A stretch of DNA of 25,318 bases from CAZBUK01 sp964495085 (GTDB taxonomy: Bacteria > Bacteroidota > Ignavibacteria > T3Sed10-11), in the NCBI GenBank assembly GCA_964495085.1, contig CAZBUK010000054.1, positions 1-25,318 of the forward strand, given 5' to 3'. This document shows, one piece after another, positions 6,707-14,442 of this stretch (positions are counted from its first letter, which is position 1; each line of letters begins with the position of its first letter). The position numbers and the translations under genes are program-made. Below the pieces are notes generated by a model. The model was given only the letters and a program-made list of their open reading frames with translations. It was not told where the DNA came from and did no database searches.

Positions 6707-6927
6707 GCATGCAGGGTTCGTTGCGGGGAACGGAGAGGGTGCAGGAGATATCGCGCATACTCCCGACCGTGACGCCGAACAGCGCCGATCCATACGGGAT
6801 TCGGCGGACAAGTACAACAGAGCTCGTTTTTCTCCAGGGCAAGCGGTGCGCTCGGGGTACGAGTCGGGTCGGGGTATTTGCCCCCAGCCCCACCTTACAT
6901 CATCACCAGTTAGACCGGGAGGTTTGC
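6707..6927 (+). other. Unexplained GC-rich segment upstream of ferredoxin, possible structured leader
   Basis: This 221-base stretch has no gene I can recognise. One plus frame (6709-6927, in phase with ferredoxin) and two minus frames (about 6680-6940 and 6702-6893) are all open, which suggests biased or structured sequence rather than several proteins. It contains a strong hairpin at 6784-6805: GCCGATCC pairs with GGATTCGGC around loop ATACG, with one bulged base. A second GGGG...CCCC pairing potential lies at about 6873-6890. I compared it by eye with SRP, RNase P, tmRNA and common riboswitch cores and saw no match. It may be a 5' leader, a small RNA or a remnant of a repeat. Confidence 0.35.
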
Positions 6928-7332
6928 ATGTCGGAAACAAATTTACCGCCGCTCGATCACGAAAGCGAAAAACTTCGGCCCATGAAAAAGAAGCCGCGGG
7001 ATATCGCGGTCATCGATCAACACGGCTGCACGGGTTGTGAAGTGTGCATCGAGTTCTGTCCGGTGGACTGCATTTACGTCGTTCCCGGCGACGATCAGCT
7101 CGAACGAAAGAAACTCGTCGAGATCGATCTCGATATCTGCATCGGATGCAAGTTGTGCGCAAAGTATTGTCCCTGGGAGACGATCGATATGATCGCGTAT
7201 GAAGAAGCGTACAGGAAGGCATCCTCGCCGGATTATACGTTCAGGACAGTTTTCGATGAAAAGCTCTGGATGAAAGATGCTCCCGCCGAACGGGTTCCCT
7301 TCCGCATCGAACCCGAATATTCGCCGAGATAA
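6928..7332 (+). CDS. Ferredoxin with two [4Fe-4S] clusters
   Basis: This 134-residue soluble electron carrier binds two cubane clusters. The first motif is CTGCEVCIEFCP (Cys34, 37, 40, 44) and the second is CIGCKLCAKYCP (Cys71, 74, 77, 81). Both have the classic CxxCxxCxxxCP spacing. A charged N-terminal extension (about 30 residues) and a roughly 50-residue C-terminal tail (DYTFRTVFDEKLWMKDAP) flank the core. The tail could dock on a partner oxidoreductase, but no partner gene is adjacent. I chose the ATG at 6928, with GGGAGG ending 5 bases upstream, over an open frame reaching back to 6709 that gives no ferredoxin-like residues. It converges on the TonB receptor with only 27 bases between the stops. 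Confidence 0.92.
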   Translation: MSETNLPPLDHESEKLRPMKKKPRDIAVIDQHGCTGCEVCIEFCPVDCIYVVPGDDQLERKKLVEIDLDICIGCKLCAKYCPWETIDMIAYEEAYRKASSPDYTFRTVFDEKLWMKDAPAERVPFRIEPEYSPR

Positions 7333-7359
7333 AGCTCTCCCGGAGCGGCAAGCTTCCGG

Positions 7360-9558
7360 TCAGTATTGTACCCGAAGCCGGATCTGCAGACTTCTCCCGT
7401 CGCCCGGCTCGAAGTACCTCAGGTTGGATTCGTTGATCCGGACATAGGCTGCATATACCTCACCCAAAAGGTTTTCGACCGACGATTCGACCGATATCTT
7501 CCCCCGCTCCCATCCTGCAAACACATTGAAGAGCCGGTACGACCGGTGGCTGTCAGTATTCGCATCGTTCAGGTAATAATCGTCGTTCCATTCGCCTCCT
7601 GCGCCTCCAAAGAATCCGCAATGACAACGATACACGACACGCAACGCTGCACGGTGCGGTGGAATTCCCGGCACTGCGTTCCCCTTATATAATTCGTCCC
7701 GTGTAAAGGCGAAATCGGAGAGTGTATATGCAAATTCCGTTACGACCGATTCAAACGGAGATCCTTTCAGAGAGACCTCCATACCCCGATGCATCGTTCC
7801 ATCGGCGTTCCGGTACTTCGTCTGAAATCCCTCGGTGTACGGTATAATGTCGTTGCGCTGCATCATGCCGAAGAGCGAGACCGAGAACCGGAAGACCGGC
7901 GTAAGGTAGCGGAACCCCGCTTCAAGGTTCACAATTCGGATAGGCCGGAGTGTAAAATCCGCACCGCGGATCTCGGTGATCGCCGGAGGTTCGTAGCCGA
8001 AACCGCCTGAGAGGTAGATACTGAGCCGCGGCCTTAATCGAAAAGTTGAGCCGATCGAGCCGCTCCATCCGTCGGTACGGGTGGAGAAGGAACCGTCTCC
8101 GATAAGATCGCGAAACTCCGTATCTATACCATCGGCTCTGAGTCCGGCCGCAATGAGAATCCCATCACGCGGCTCAAGGTCGTACTGTGCATAGATACCG
8201 GTTCTCGTCACGCGGATGCGTTCGTTCCTGCCCAGCGTTCCGCGAACACCGCCGATATTTTCATAGTAGCGCGCCCCACCGCCGACGGTCTCCCGATTCA
8301 CTCCCACGGTAAACCGGTGGCCGGATTCCGGAAAAGAACCGCCGACACGCAGATCTCCACCGGCGGTTATGAAATCTTCCTCCAGCACCATAAAAATCGG
8401 ATGATAGGGGGTCGTATGTTCCCCGTAATATCCCGAGAAGGAAAGATCGAAGTGGCGTCCGAGACGGCGCGTGTATCCCGCGCCGACGCGTGAACGGGTC
8501 TTCTCCTTCCTCCACCTGTCCGCTAAGGCGGTTTCGTTTGCCCGGCGGGCGTCCGTTTCGAACTCGCTCCTGGTCAGACTCCCGGGAAGATCGAACGCGA
8601 TCGATCGCCAGAACGCAAGCAGCCGCAGATCGGACCGGTTGTCCGGCGAAAAATTGAACGTGCCGAATACTCTTCTTGATACTCCCCCGCTCTGTTCCCG
8701 GTATCCTTTCTTCCCATGATACGAGGCGCTCGCCAGGTACGTATACCCATCGCCTGTGCCGCTTGCCGAAATACCGTATCGTCTGAATCCGTAACCGCCC
8801 GCGCCGGCATAACCCATTGCGGTGTGAGAGAGGGGGGAAACCGCCGTTATGAAATTCAGAACGCCGCCTGCGGATCCGGTTCCGTATATCGACGATGCCG
8901 GGCCCCGGAGCACTTCTATCCGGGAAGCAATTGCAAGATCGATTGCATCTATATCGGTCAACCCGTCGGCGTCGGTCAGCGGAAATCCGTTGATCAGCAC
9001 ATGCATGCCACGGACGCCCCAGTTGGTGCGGATTCCCGATCCCCGCATCGTTATGCGCGCCTCGTCCTGATTGGGACGGGATTGCACAAACACACCGGGT
9101 ATGTATCTGAGCGCATCTTCCATATAATGCCGCCGCGTACCGGCCATATCGGAAGCGTCGACGACATCGACCGCCGCAGCGATCGAGCGAAGTTCGTACG
9201 GCAACCTCGAGGCCGTGATAACCACGTCGCTCATAAGAATCGGCATCGCAACCAGTCTGACCGCGATGGTATCGTCGATTTCAGAGACATCGATCCTCAG
9301 TTCATAAGCAGCGTATCCGATGTGAGTGACGCGCAGGGTATCGAGCGGTATAGGCAGGTTCTCGAAGCGGAAAAAGCCGAACCTGTCGGAAACATCCCCC
9401 CTCCGGTTCCGGAGCAGTACCACGTTCGCTCCGGTGACCGGACGTCCCGTAGCTGCATCGAGTACGCGGCCGGTAACGGCATCGCCGGATACCATCGCCG
9501 ACGTTTGCAGAGAAACAAGAAGAAGGATAATACAGGGAAACACTAACGTCCGGATCAT
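7360..9558 (-). CDS. TonB-dependent receptor with CarboxypepD_reg-like N-terminal domain
   Basis: This 732-residue outer-membrane gated channel is energised by TonB. A signal peptide (MIRTLVFPCIILLLVSLQTSA) precedes a CarboxypepD_reg-like beta-sandwich (about residues 25-100, GRVLDAATGRPVTGANVVL). A TonB-box-like VVITASRLP and a plug domain follow (about 115-235, with RITMRGSGIRTNWGVRG, IEVLRGPASSIYGTGSAGG). The rest is a 22-strand-type barrel ending in LQIRLRVQY with a C-terminal aromatic residue. The substrate is not evident; the FecA/FepA-like plug makes a siderophore or metal complex possible. I chose the ATG at 9558 because it gives a clean signal peptide. A GTG at 9648 extends the frame but puts 30 unconvincing residues in front. 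Confidence 0.93.
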   Translation of the reverse strand: MIRTLVFPCIILLLVSLQTSAMVSGDAVTGRVLDAATGRPVTGANVVLLRNRRGDVSDRFGFFRFENLPIPLDTLRVTHIGYAAYELRIDVSEIDDTIAVRLVAMPILMSDVVITASRLPYELRSIAAAVDVVDASDMAGTRRHYMEDALRYIPGVFVQSRPNQDEARITMRGSGIRTNWGVRGMHVLINGFPLTDADGLTDIDAIDLAIASRIEVLRGPASSIYGTGSAGGVLNFITAVSPLSHTAMGYAGAGGYGFRRYGISASGTGDGYTYLASASYHGKKGYREQSGGVSRRVFGTFNFSPDNRSDLRLLAFWRSIAFDLPGSLTRSEFETDARRANETALADRWRKEKTRSRVGAGYTRRLGRHFDLSFSGYYGEHTTPYHPIFMVLEEDFITAGGDLRVGGSFPESGHRFTVGVNRETVGGGARYYENIGGVRGTLGRNERIRVTRTGIYAQYDLEPRDGILIAAGLRADGIDTEFRDLIGDGSFSTRTDGWSGSIGSTFRLRPRLSIYLSGGFGYEPPAITEIRGADFTLRPIRIVNLEAGFRYLTPVFRFSVSLFGMMQRNDIIPYTEGFQTKYRNADGTMHRGMEVSLKGSPFESVVTEFAYTLSDFAFTRDELYKGNAVPGIPPHRAALRVVYRCHCGFFGGAGGEWNDDYYLNDANTDSHRSYRLFNVFAGWERGKISVESSVENLLGEVYAAYVRINESNLRYFEPGDGRSLQIRLRVQY

Positions 9559-9590
9559 AGCAGCCGGGAGGTGCAGGCATGAAAGGATCA

Positions 9591-9617
9591 ATCCGGTAGA
9601 CAGGATGTCTGCCGGAT
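9591..9617. repeat. Strong hairpin between the DUF5916 gene and the TonB receptor
   Basis: Twelve bases on each side of a 3-base loop pair with a single mismatch (ATCCGG and AGACA arms). The hairpin lies downstream of the DUF5916 stop and about 33 bases ahead of the receptor ATG. No T-run follows on the minus strand, so it is more likely an mRNA-processing or leader structure than a terminator. Its presence also argues against translation starting at the upstream GTG (9648). Confidence 0.5.
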
Positions 9618-9640
9618 CGTTCTGGTGTCTCGCGATTGAA

Positions 9641-12076
9641 TCAGACACTGAACCAGTAGGTAAACTTGATCAGAATAACATTATCCATAGGAGTACGGAA
9701 AGTATCTCTGAGCGTATCCTGGAACGGCTGATGAACCCTCGAATGCAGATCGTTCCGCTCCTGCGTCCAGACCAGATAGATCGTACTTCCCCGTGTATAT
9801 TCCCATCTGAGAACTATATTCGCGTTGAAGCTTTGATAATTGAAGTCGGGATTAAAGAAATTCAAATTGGCCGGATCGAATCCGGCATAGGGTACGAATG
9901 TATCGGGCGATACCAGCCTCCGGTGTGAGGCGTACCATACGCGGGAGAGTAGAACCTGTGTGAAGAACTGGATAGATAAATTGGTCTGGAGGGTGAATAT
10001 ACCTCGCAGGGAAAATTCCAGCTGGTCCACGTCCCGATCGCCGAACAGACTGATCGGACCGAGATCCTCATCAATGGTATTTGTTATCCATGCCTCATAC
10101 TTTTTACTTCTGAATAAACCGACTGCCGGGCTGAGTTCGATGTAGGAAGTGGGATGCATGTCAAAATCGAGTTTCAGATAGTACTCCGTCCAACCCCGGT
10201 CATTCCAATGAAAGCTGAAGATGGGATATGCAATGATTCGCCGCCGGAGATCGGTTGACAGCCATCCGTCGACCGTATGAAATTGCGGACGTTTATAGAG
10301 ACCTCTCCCCCTCGTTTCGAGATCGTCGTACGACGACCAGTTGTACTGGTATGAGAGCGAACTCGAGTAGAAATTCGTAAAGAGGCTATAGACGCTGAAC
10401 TGCGAGTCCTTCTTAATATTGTATCCGGCGAAATTCCACTGTGCTTCGCCTGCCAGACGGATCCTGTAACGTCTGATCGGTGCAGCCGCAAAGTCGTTCT
10501 TAAAATAGATATCAGCCCAACCGACCCGGTAATCCGCCCTCCGATTGTACCCTCCATCGTTAATATCGAACCCGGGCGAATAAAATTCATAGTTCAGGCT
10601 TCCCAGCCAGTTCTTGCCGCTCGGGCGCGCGATATAGAGCCGCCCAGCGGATCCATCGCGCGTCGTCCCTTGCACATCGTTCCTCGCGCCGGCAATGAAA
10701 CCATCGAGCACGTATGAATTATTGAATAATCTCAGATTCCAATCGATCCCGCCCGAGTGTGCGGGGCGCGAACCATCCTGCGAGACGTTGGTAAACATAA
10801 TGCCCAGAGCGGAATTTCCCGATATTTCCTGTTTTAACCGGAGCGCATTGAACCCCCCCCTCGGCTGGATCAACTCCTCCCGGCGGTCCCCCGTGGGCGT
10901 ATTGATCAATGCATCCTCACGATCGGTCACGGCGGCGAGCGCTCCGACCGATAAACCGCTCTGTGTCCGTGATGTGAGTTTCGCCGCTCCAAGAAGTCTC
11001 GTAATCTGCGGTAATTCGATGAACTGTTCGCCGGGATTGAGAACCGGCCGCGGGGGACGACGGCCGATCCGGCGGGAGTAAAAGAGACGCAAATCCCTCC
11101 CGTCGTAGGTGGATCCGAACCTGAACAGATCCGCGCCTTCGAGAAAGAAGGGTCGCTTCTCAGGGTAAAATGTTTCGAACGCGGTTAAGTTGATGATCGC
11201 CTGGTCTATCTCCACCTGGCCGAAGTCGGGATTGATGGCGACGTCGAGCGTGGTGTTGCTCGCCAGACCCAGCTTCATATCGATACCGACATCAAGCAGA
11301 ACATCTTTCTCCGAAACCTGCGGGAGGGAGGCAGAACGGCGACGGCCGTGCGAAACCGCATAAGGCAGAATTTCGAAATACAGCGGGACCGCGATATTCC
11401 GGATGCCGTGGATCTCTCCGAACCACGACACCATCCCGTTCTCCGTGCGCGGCACCATGATCCAGTGTATCTCCTCGTTCTTTCGTGCAATGAATCGTCT
11501 GAAGTTGACGCCCCACCGGTGTTCTCCTTCTGCACGATCGAACCGCAGAATCGTAAACGGAATCCGCATCTCGATGCTCCAGCCCCGCTCGAGCCGCACC
11601 GTCGCAGACTCCCATACGGCGTCCCAGGAGAGATCGTACCGGGCACCGTCATGACTGTAAATTCCGTCCTGTTGTACGTTCGAGACGTTGACAGCGAAAT
11701 GATAGGCCGTCTGAAGATCGCGGTTGCTGTCGATGAGCACCTCGAACCGGTCTGCGTGGGTGTACCGGTCGCGGCGCGACAGCTGCCCTTTCACCAGATC
11801 GGAATCGGCGTCGTATAAAATCGCGCCGACGTAAAGCGCGTGATCGTCGTACAGCAGCAGAACAGCGGAGCACTCGGACGGCTGGCTTCCCTCATCCGGG
11901 TCATACTGAAGAAAATCGGATCGGGGTTCGGCTAACGACCAGGAGGCTTCGCTGAGGCGGCCGTGTATCGCAATGACCGACGTTATACGATGGGCAGTAA
12001 GTGTTTTGTTCGGGGACTCTGCGGATAGCGTAATCGTCAGGCAAAACAGTATAACCGCGGACAACAATATTTTCAT
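9641..12076 (-). CDS. DUF5916 protein with CBM9-like N-terminal domain (putative outer-membrane barrel)
   Basis: This 811-residue protein has a signal peptide (MKILLSAVILFCLTITLSA) and a carbohydrate-binding family 9-like domain (about 30-225: AIHGRLSEASW, LLLYDDHALYVGAILYDAD, DRFEVLIDSNRDLQTAYHFAVN, WSIEMRIPF). A DUF5916 region (about 235-811) follows, opening with YFEILPYAVSHG and including TLDVAINPDFGQVEIDQAIINLTAFETFYPEKRPFFLEGADLF-type family text. The C-terminal part alternates aromatic and polar residues and ends in FTYWFSV, typical of a beta-barrel. The function of this family is not established; it may bind glycans at the surface. The ATG at 12076 gives a better signal peptide than the one at 12097. 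It is upstream of, and probably co-transcribed with, the TonB receptor. Confidence 0.88.
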   Translation of the reverse strand: MKILLSAVILFCLTITLSAESPNKTLTAHRITSVIAIHGRLSEASWSLAEPRSDFLQYDPDEGSQPSECSAVLLLYDDHALYVGAILYDADSDLVKGQLSRRDRYTHADRFEVLIDSNRDLQTAYHFAVNVSNVQQDGIYSHDGARYDLSWDAVWESATVRLERGWSIEMRIPFTILRFDRAEGEHRWGVNFRRFIARKNEEIHWIMVPRTENGMVSWFGEIHGIRNIAVPLYFEILPYAVSHGRRRSASLPQVSEKDVLLDVGIDMKLGLASNTTLDVAINPDFGQVEIDQAIINLTAFETFYPEKRPFFLEGADLFRFGSTYDGRDLRLFYSRRIGRRPPRPVLNPGEQFIELPQITRLLGAAKLTSRTQSGLSVGALAAVTDREDALINTPTGDRREELIQPRGGFNALRLKQEISGNSALGIMFTNVSQDGSRPAHSGGIDWNLRLFNNSYVLDGFIAGARNDVQGTTRDGSAGRLYIARPSGKNWLGSLNYEFYSPGFDINDGGYNRRADYRVGWADIYFKNDFAAAPIRRYRIRLAGEAQWNFAGYNIKKDSQFSVYSLFTNFYSSSLSYQYNWSSYDDLETRGRGLYKRPQFHTVDGWLSTDLRRRIIAYPIFSFHWNDRGWTEYYLKLDFDMHPTSYIELSPAVGLFRSKKYEAWITNTIDEDLGPISLFGDRDVDQLEFSLRGIFTLQTNLSIQFFTQVLLSRVWYASHRRLVSPDTFVPYAGFDPANLNFFNPDFNYQSFNANIVLRWEYTRGSTIYLVWTQERNDLHSRVHQPFQDTLRDTFRTPMDNVILIKFTYWFSV

Positions 12077-12256
12077 AGAAGCGTCTGCATAAACCATAGG
12101 ACATCAATGGCCGGAAGGGCTACAAGGTCAAGGTAGAATATAATTAGTAAAATTTCAATGCTCATTCTCACTAATTGTGACAAGCTCTTTATATCGCAAA
12201 ATATCTACGAATATTGGGTATTTGTCTTTCAGAATACATCTGTCTATCTTATCCGA

Positions 12257-12967
12257 ATGCAAAATCAGGAATCTCACCAGGACGACCGCCGGACCGTTGA
12301 AACGATGTTCGATTCGATCGCTCATCGGTACGACCTGCTCAACCGTCTCCTCAGCTTCGGCGCCGACGTCCGCTGGCGGCGAAAGCTCTACGCCGCTCTC
12401 GGCATCCGGCGCGGCGCCATGCTGCTCGACCTTGCTACGGGGAGCGGAGATATCCTGACGGAATTCCTCTCAAGAAACAGCATCACGGGCATCGGCTGTG
12501 ACCGCTCCGCCCATATGCTGACGTATGCACGGCGAAAACTCGAAAAAAAAAGCATCCCCTCCCGGTTGGTCCGGGGCGATGCATTCGCCCTGCCGTTTAA
12601 ATCCGATACCTTTGATGTCGTTACGATCGGATTCGGTATCCGGAACATGCGCCCCCGGTCGGCCGCGGTACGGGAAATCCGGAGAATTATAAAACCGGGC
12701 GGAAGACTCGCCGTCCTCGAATTCTTTCCCAAACCGACCGGCGTCAGGGGTAAGCTGTATAAATGGTACTCGACACAGATCATACCGATGGTCGGCGGTC
12801 TGATCTCGGGAAGCTCGGAGGCATACCGCTATCTGCCGCATTCGATTAAGGATTTTCCCGACGTCCCTCTCTTCGCGGACGAGATTAGTTCGGCGGGTTT
12901 CGAGATCGATACGGTCAGGCCGCTCACCTTCGGAGTCGTCTTCATCGTCATCGCCCGGAAAAGTTGA
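12257..12967 (+). CDS. ubiE: Demethylmenaquinone/2-octaprenyl-6-methoxybenzoquinol methyltransferase (UbiE/MenG)
   Basis: This 236-residue class I SAM methyltransferase performs the C-methylation step of menaquinone (and, where present, ubiquinone) synthesis. The UbiE signature is at the N-terminus (MFDSIAHRYDLLNRLLSFG, 17-35, then W40). SAM motif I is LLDLATGSGD (56-65). The second signature region is FDVVTIGFGIRNM, and GGRLAVLEF follows (about 149-156). The C-terminal YRYLPHSIKDFP is also typical. I chose the ATG at 12257; the frame extends to an ATG at 12158 but those residues look non-conserved. No SD is visible, which is common in the FCB group. Which quinone is methylated cannot be told from sequence alone; menaquinone is likelier in this lineage. 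Confidence 0.93.
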   Translation: MQNQESHQDDRRTVETMFDSIAHRYDLLNRLLSFGADVRWRRKLYAALGIRRGAMLLDLATGSGDILTEFLSRNSITGIGCDRSAHMLTYARRKLEKKSIPSRLVRGDAFALPFKSDTFDVVTIGFGIRNMRPRSAAVREIRRIIKPGGRLAVLEFFPKPTGVRGKLYKWYSTQIIPMVGGLISGSSEAYRYLPHSIKDFPDVPLFADEISSAGFEIDTVRPLTFGVVFIVIARKS

Positions 12968-13016
12968 CCCCACGGCGAATCGTCTTCCAAAACCGATACC
13001 AAGCTATACGAGTCCC

Positions 13017-14438
13017 TCAATCCATATCTTTCATCGTTAACCGGACGACGTTCTCGATGTGATATGTATGCGGAAACATATCGACCGGCTGGACGCCTTC
13101 GATCGTGTATCCCGCGCCGGTAAATCCCGCCAAATCCCTCGCCTGCGTAGCAGGATTGCAGCTGACATAGACTATCTTCGGAACCCGCATTGCGGCGATT
13201 TCAGTTACCGCCTTCGGATGCAGACCGCTCCTGGGGGGATCGAGAACAATCAGAGTCGGATCGGACGTCAACCATTCGGTTCGACTGCGGATCTTTTCTA
13301 GTACGTCTCCACATATGAATTCCGCATTTCGCACGCCGTTTAACGCCGCGTTGGCCGCAGCGTCCTCGATGGCTCCGGGGTGCGTTTCGATTCCGTATAC
13401 CTTCCTCACCGATCCGGATAGTGTTATGCCGATCGTACCCGTGCCGCAGTAGAGGTCGAGAACTATGTCTTCCTTCGACAGGTCGGCGAAACGGCCGACG
13501 ATCGAGTAGAGCCGTTCGGTTTGCCGGGTATTGGTTTGAAAGAAGGATCCGGCGGAAATCCGGAAACTGTATCCTCCGATACGGTCGGTGATTGTCCCGT
13601 CCCCGAAACAGATATGCGTCTGCTCTCCCGTCGCGACCTGCGCCTTCTTCGAATTGACGGTATTCACAACTGTCGTCACTTCAGGGACATCACCGGTCAA
13701 TCGCCCGGTCATCTCCCCGAGGATCCCGGGCCGGTGTGCATGGGTAACGATATCGACGAGTATTTCGCCGGTCGCCGCACTCTGTCTGACGACCAGAAAT
13801 CTGAGGAATCCTTCATGGCGCGCGGTTGAGTATGGCATCAATCGTCTCTCTCTGGCAAATTCCCGTACCGAAGCGAGTATCCGATTGCTTATCTCAGACT
13901 GTAAAAAACATCTTCCGATATCGACGACCTTGTCGAACCGGCCGGCGACGTGCAATCCGAGCGCGAAATCCCGGCTGAATTCCTCTCCGCTCTCGATCTC
14001 ACCCGCGGTCAGCCAGCGCTGATCGGAAAATGAGAATTCCATTTTATTCCGGTAGTAGAAGATTTCATCGGCGCCCACCGTCGGGGGGATTGAGATTCCG
14101 GCAATCCCGCCGATCCGTTCGAACGCATCCTTCACGTGCCGCTGTTTGAATTCCAGCTGCGCTTCGTACCGCACCTCCTGCAGCTTACAACCGCCGCATA
14201 CGCCGACGTAGGCACATCGCGGTTCAACGCGGAGCGGCGACGGCGATATAACCTCGAGCGTTCTGGCCTCGATGAATTGCCTCTTCACGCCCGTGATCCT
14301 GGCGCGTACGGTATCCCCCGGCACCGCGTTGCGCACAAAAACGACCAGCCCGTTATTGCGCGCAATCGCTTTCCCTTCGAACGCCATCGATTCTATGCGG
14401 AGGATGATTTCCTCGCCTTTCTTCATTCGTTCAGGCAT
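13017..14438 (-). CDS. rlmD: RlmD/TrmA-type 23S rRNA uracil-C5 methyltransferase
   Basis: This 473-residue enzyme of the RumA/TrmA family transfers a methyl group from SAM to C5 of a uridine in 23S rRNA (m5U1939-type) or tRNA. An N-terminal TRAM domain (about 7-65) is followed by [4Fe-4S] ligands Cys75, Cys81, Cys84 and Cys177. The SAM motif is VLDLYCGTGTIG (326-337), and LDPPRSGL lies at about 399-406. The catalytic cysteine is Cys427 in VSCNPAT, with Glu462 in the C-terminal HIENVV. The intact iron-sulfur ligands favour RumA/RlmCD over TrmA, but the exact uridine is not determined. A GGGTGAG SD precedes the ATG, which starts 4 bases after the ABC-F stop. Confidence 0.88.
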   Translation of the reverse strand: MPERMKKGEEIILRIESMAFEGKAIARNNGLVVFVRNAVPGDTVRARITGVKRQFIEARTLEVISPSPLRVEPRCAYVGVCGGCKLQEVRYEAQLEFKQRHVKDAFERIGGIAGISIPPTVGADEIFYYRNKMEFSFSDQRWLTAGEIESGEEFSRDFALGLHVAGRFDKVVDIGRCFLQSEISNRILASVREFARERRLMPYSTARHEGFLRFLVVRQSAATGEILVDIVTHAHRPGILGEMTGRLTGDVPEVTTVVNTVNSKKAQVATGEQTHICFGDGTITDRIGGYSFRISAGSFFQTNTRQTERLYSIVGRFADLSKEDIVLDLYCGTGTIGITLSGSVRKVYGIETHPGAIEDAAANAALNGVRNAEFICGDVLEKIRSRTEWLTSDPTLIVLDPPRSGLHPKAVTEIAAMRVPKIVYVSCNPATQARDLAGFTGAGYTIEGVQPVDMFPHTYHIENVVRLTMKDMD

Positions 14439-14442
14439 CGAC

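Noticed and set aside
6702..6893. Minus-strand small protein opposite the ferredoxin leader
   Set aside because: The open frame coincides with two other open frames in the same DNA and has no visible SD, so I treat it as a by-product of base composition or RNA structure.
7333..7359. Possible bidirectional terminator between ferredoxin and the TonB receptor
   Set aside because: A short stem (CCGGA...TCCGG with a bulge) is visible but no T-run exists on either strand, so the call is too weak.
8716..9546. 276-codon plus-strand open frame
   Set aside because: It is antisense to the N-terminal plug region of the TonB receptor, with no protein-family features.
9559..9648. Upstream GTG start for the TonB receptor
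   Set aside because: It would place 30 residues before a clean signal peptide, and a strong hairpin lies in that stretch.
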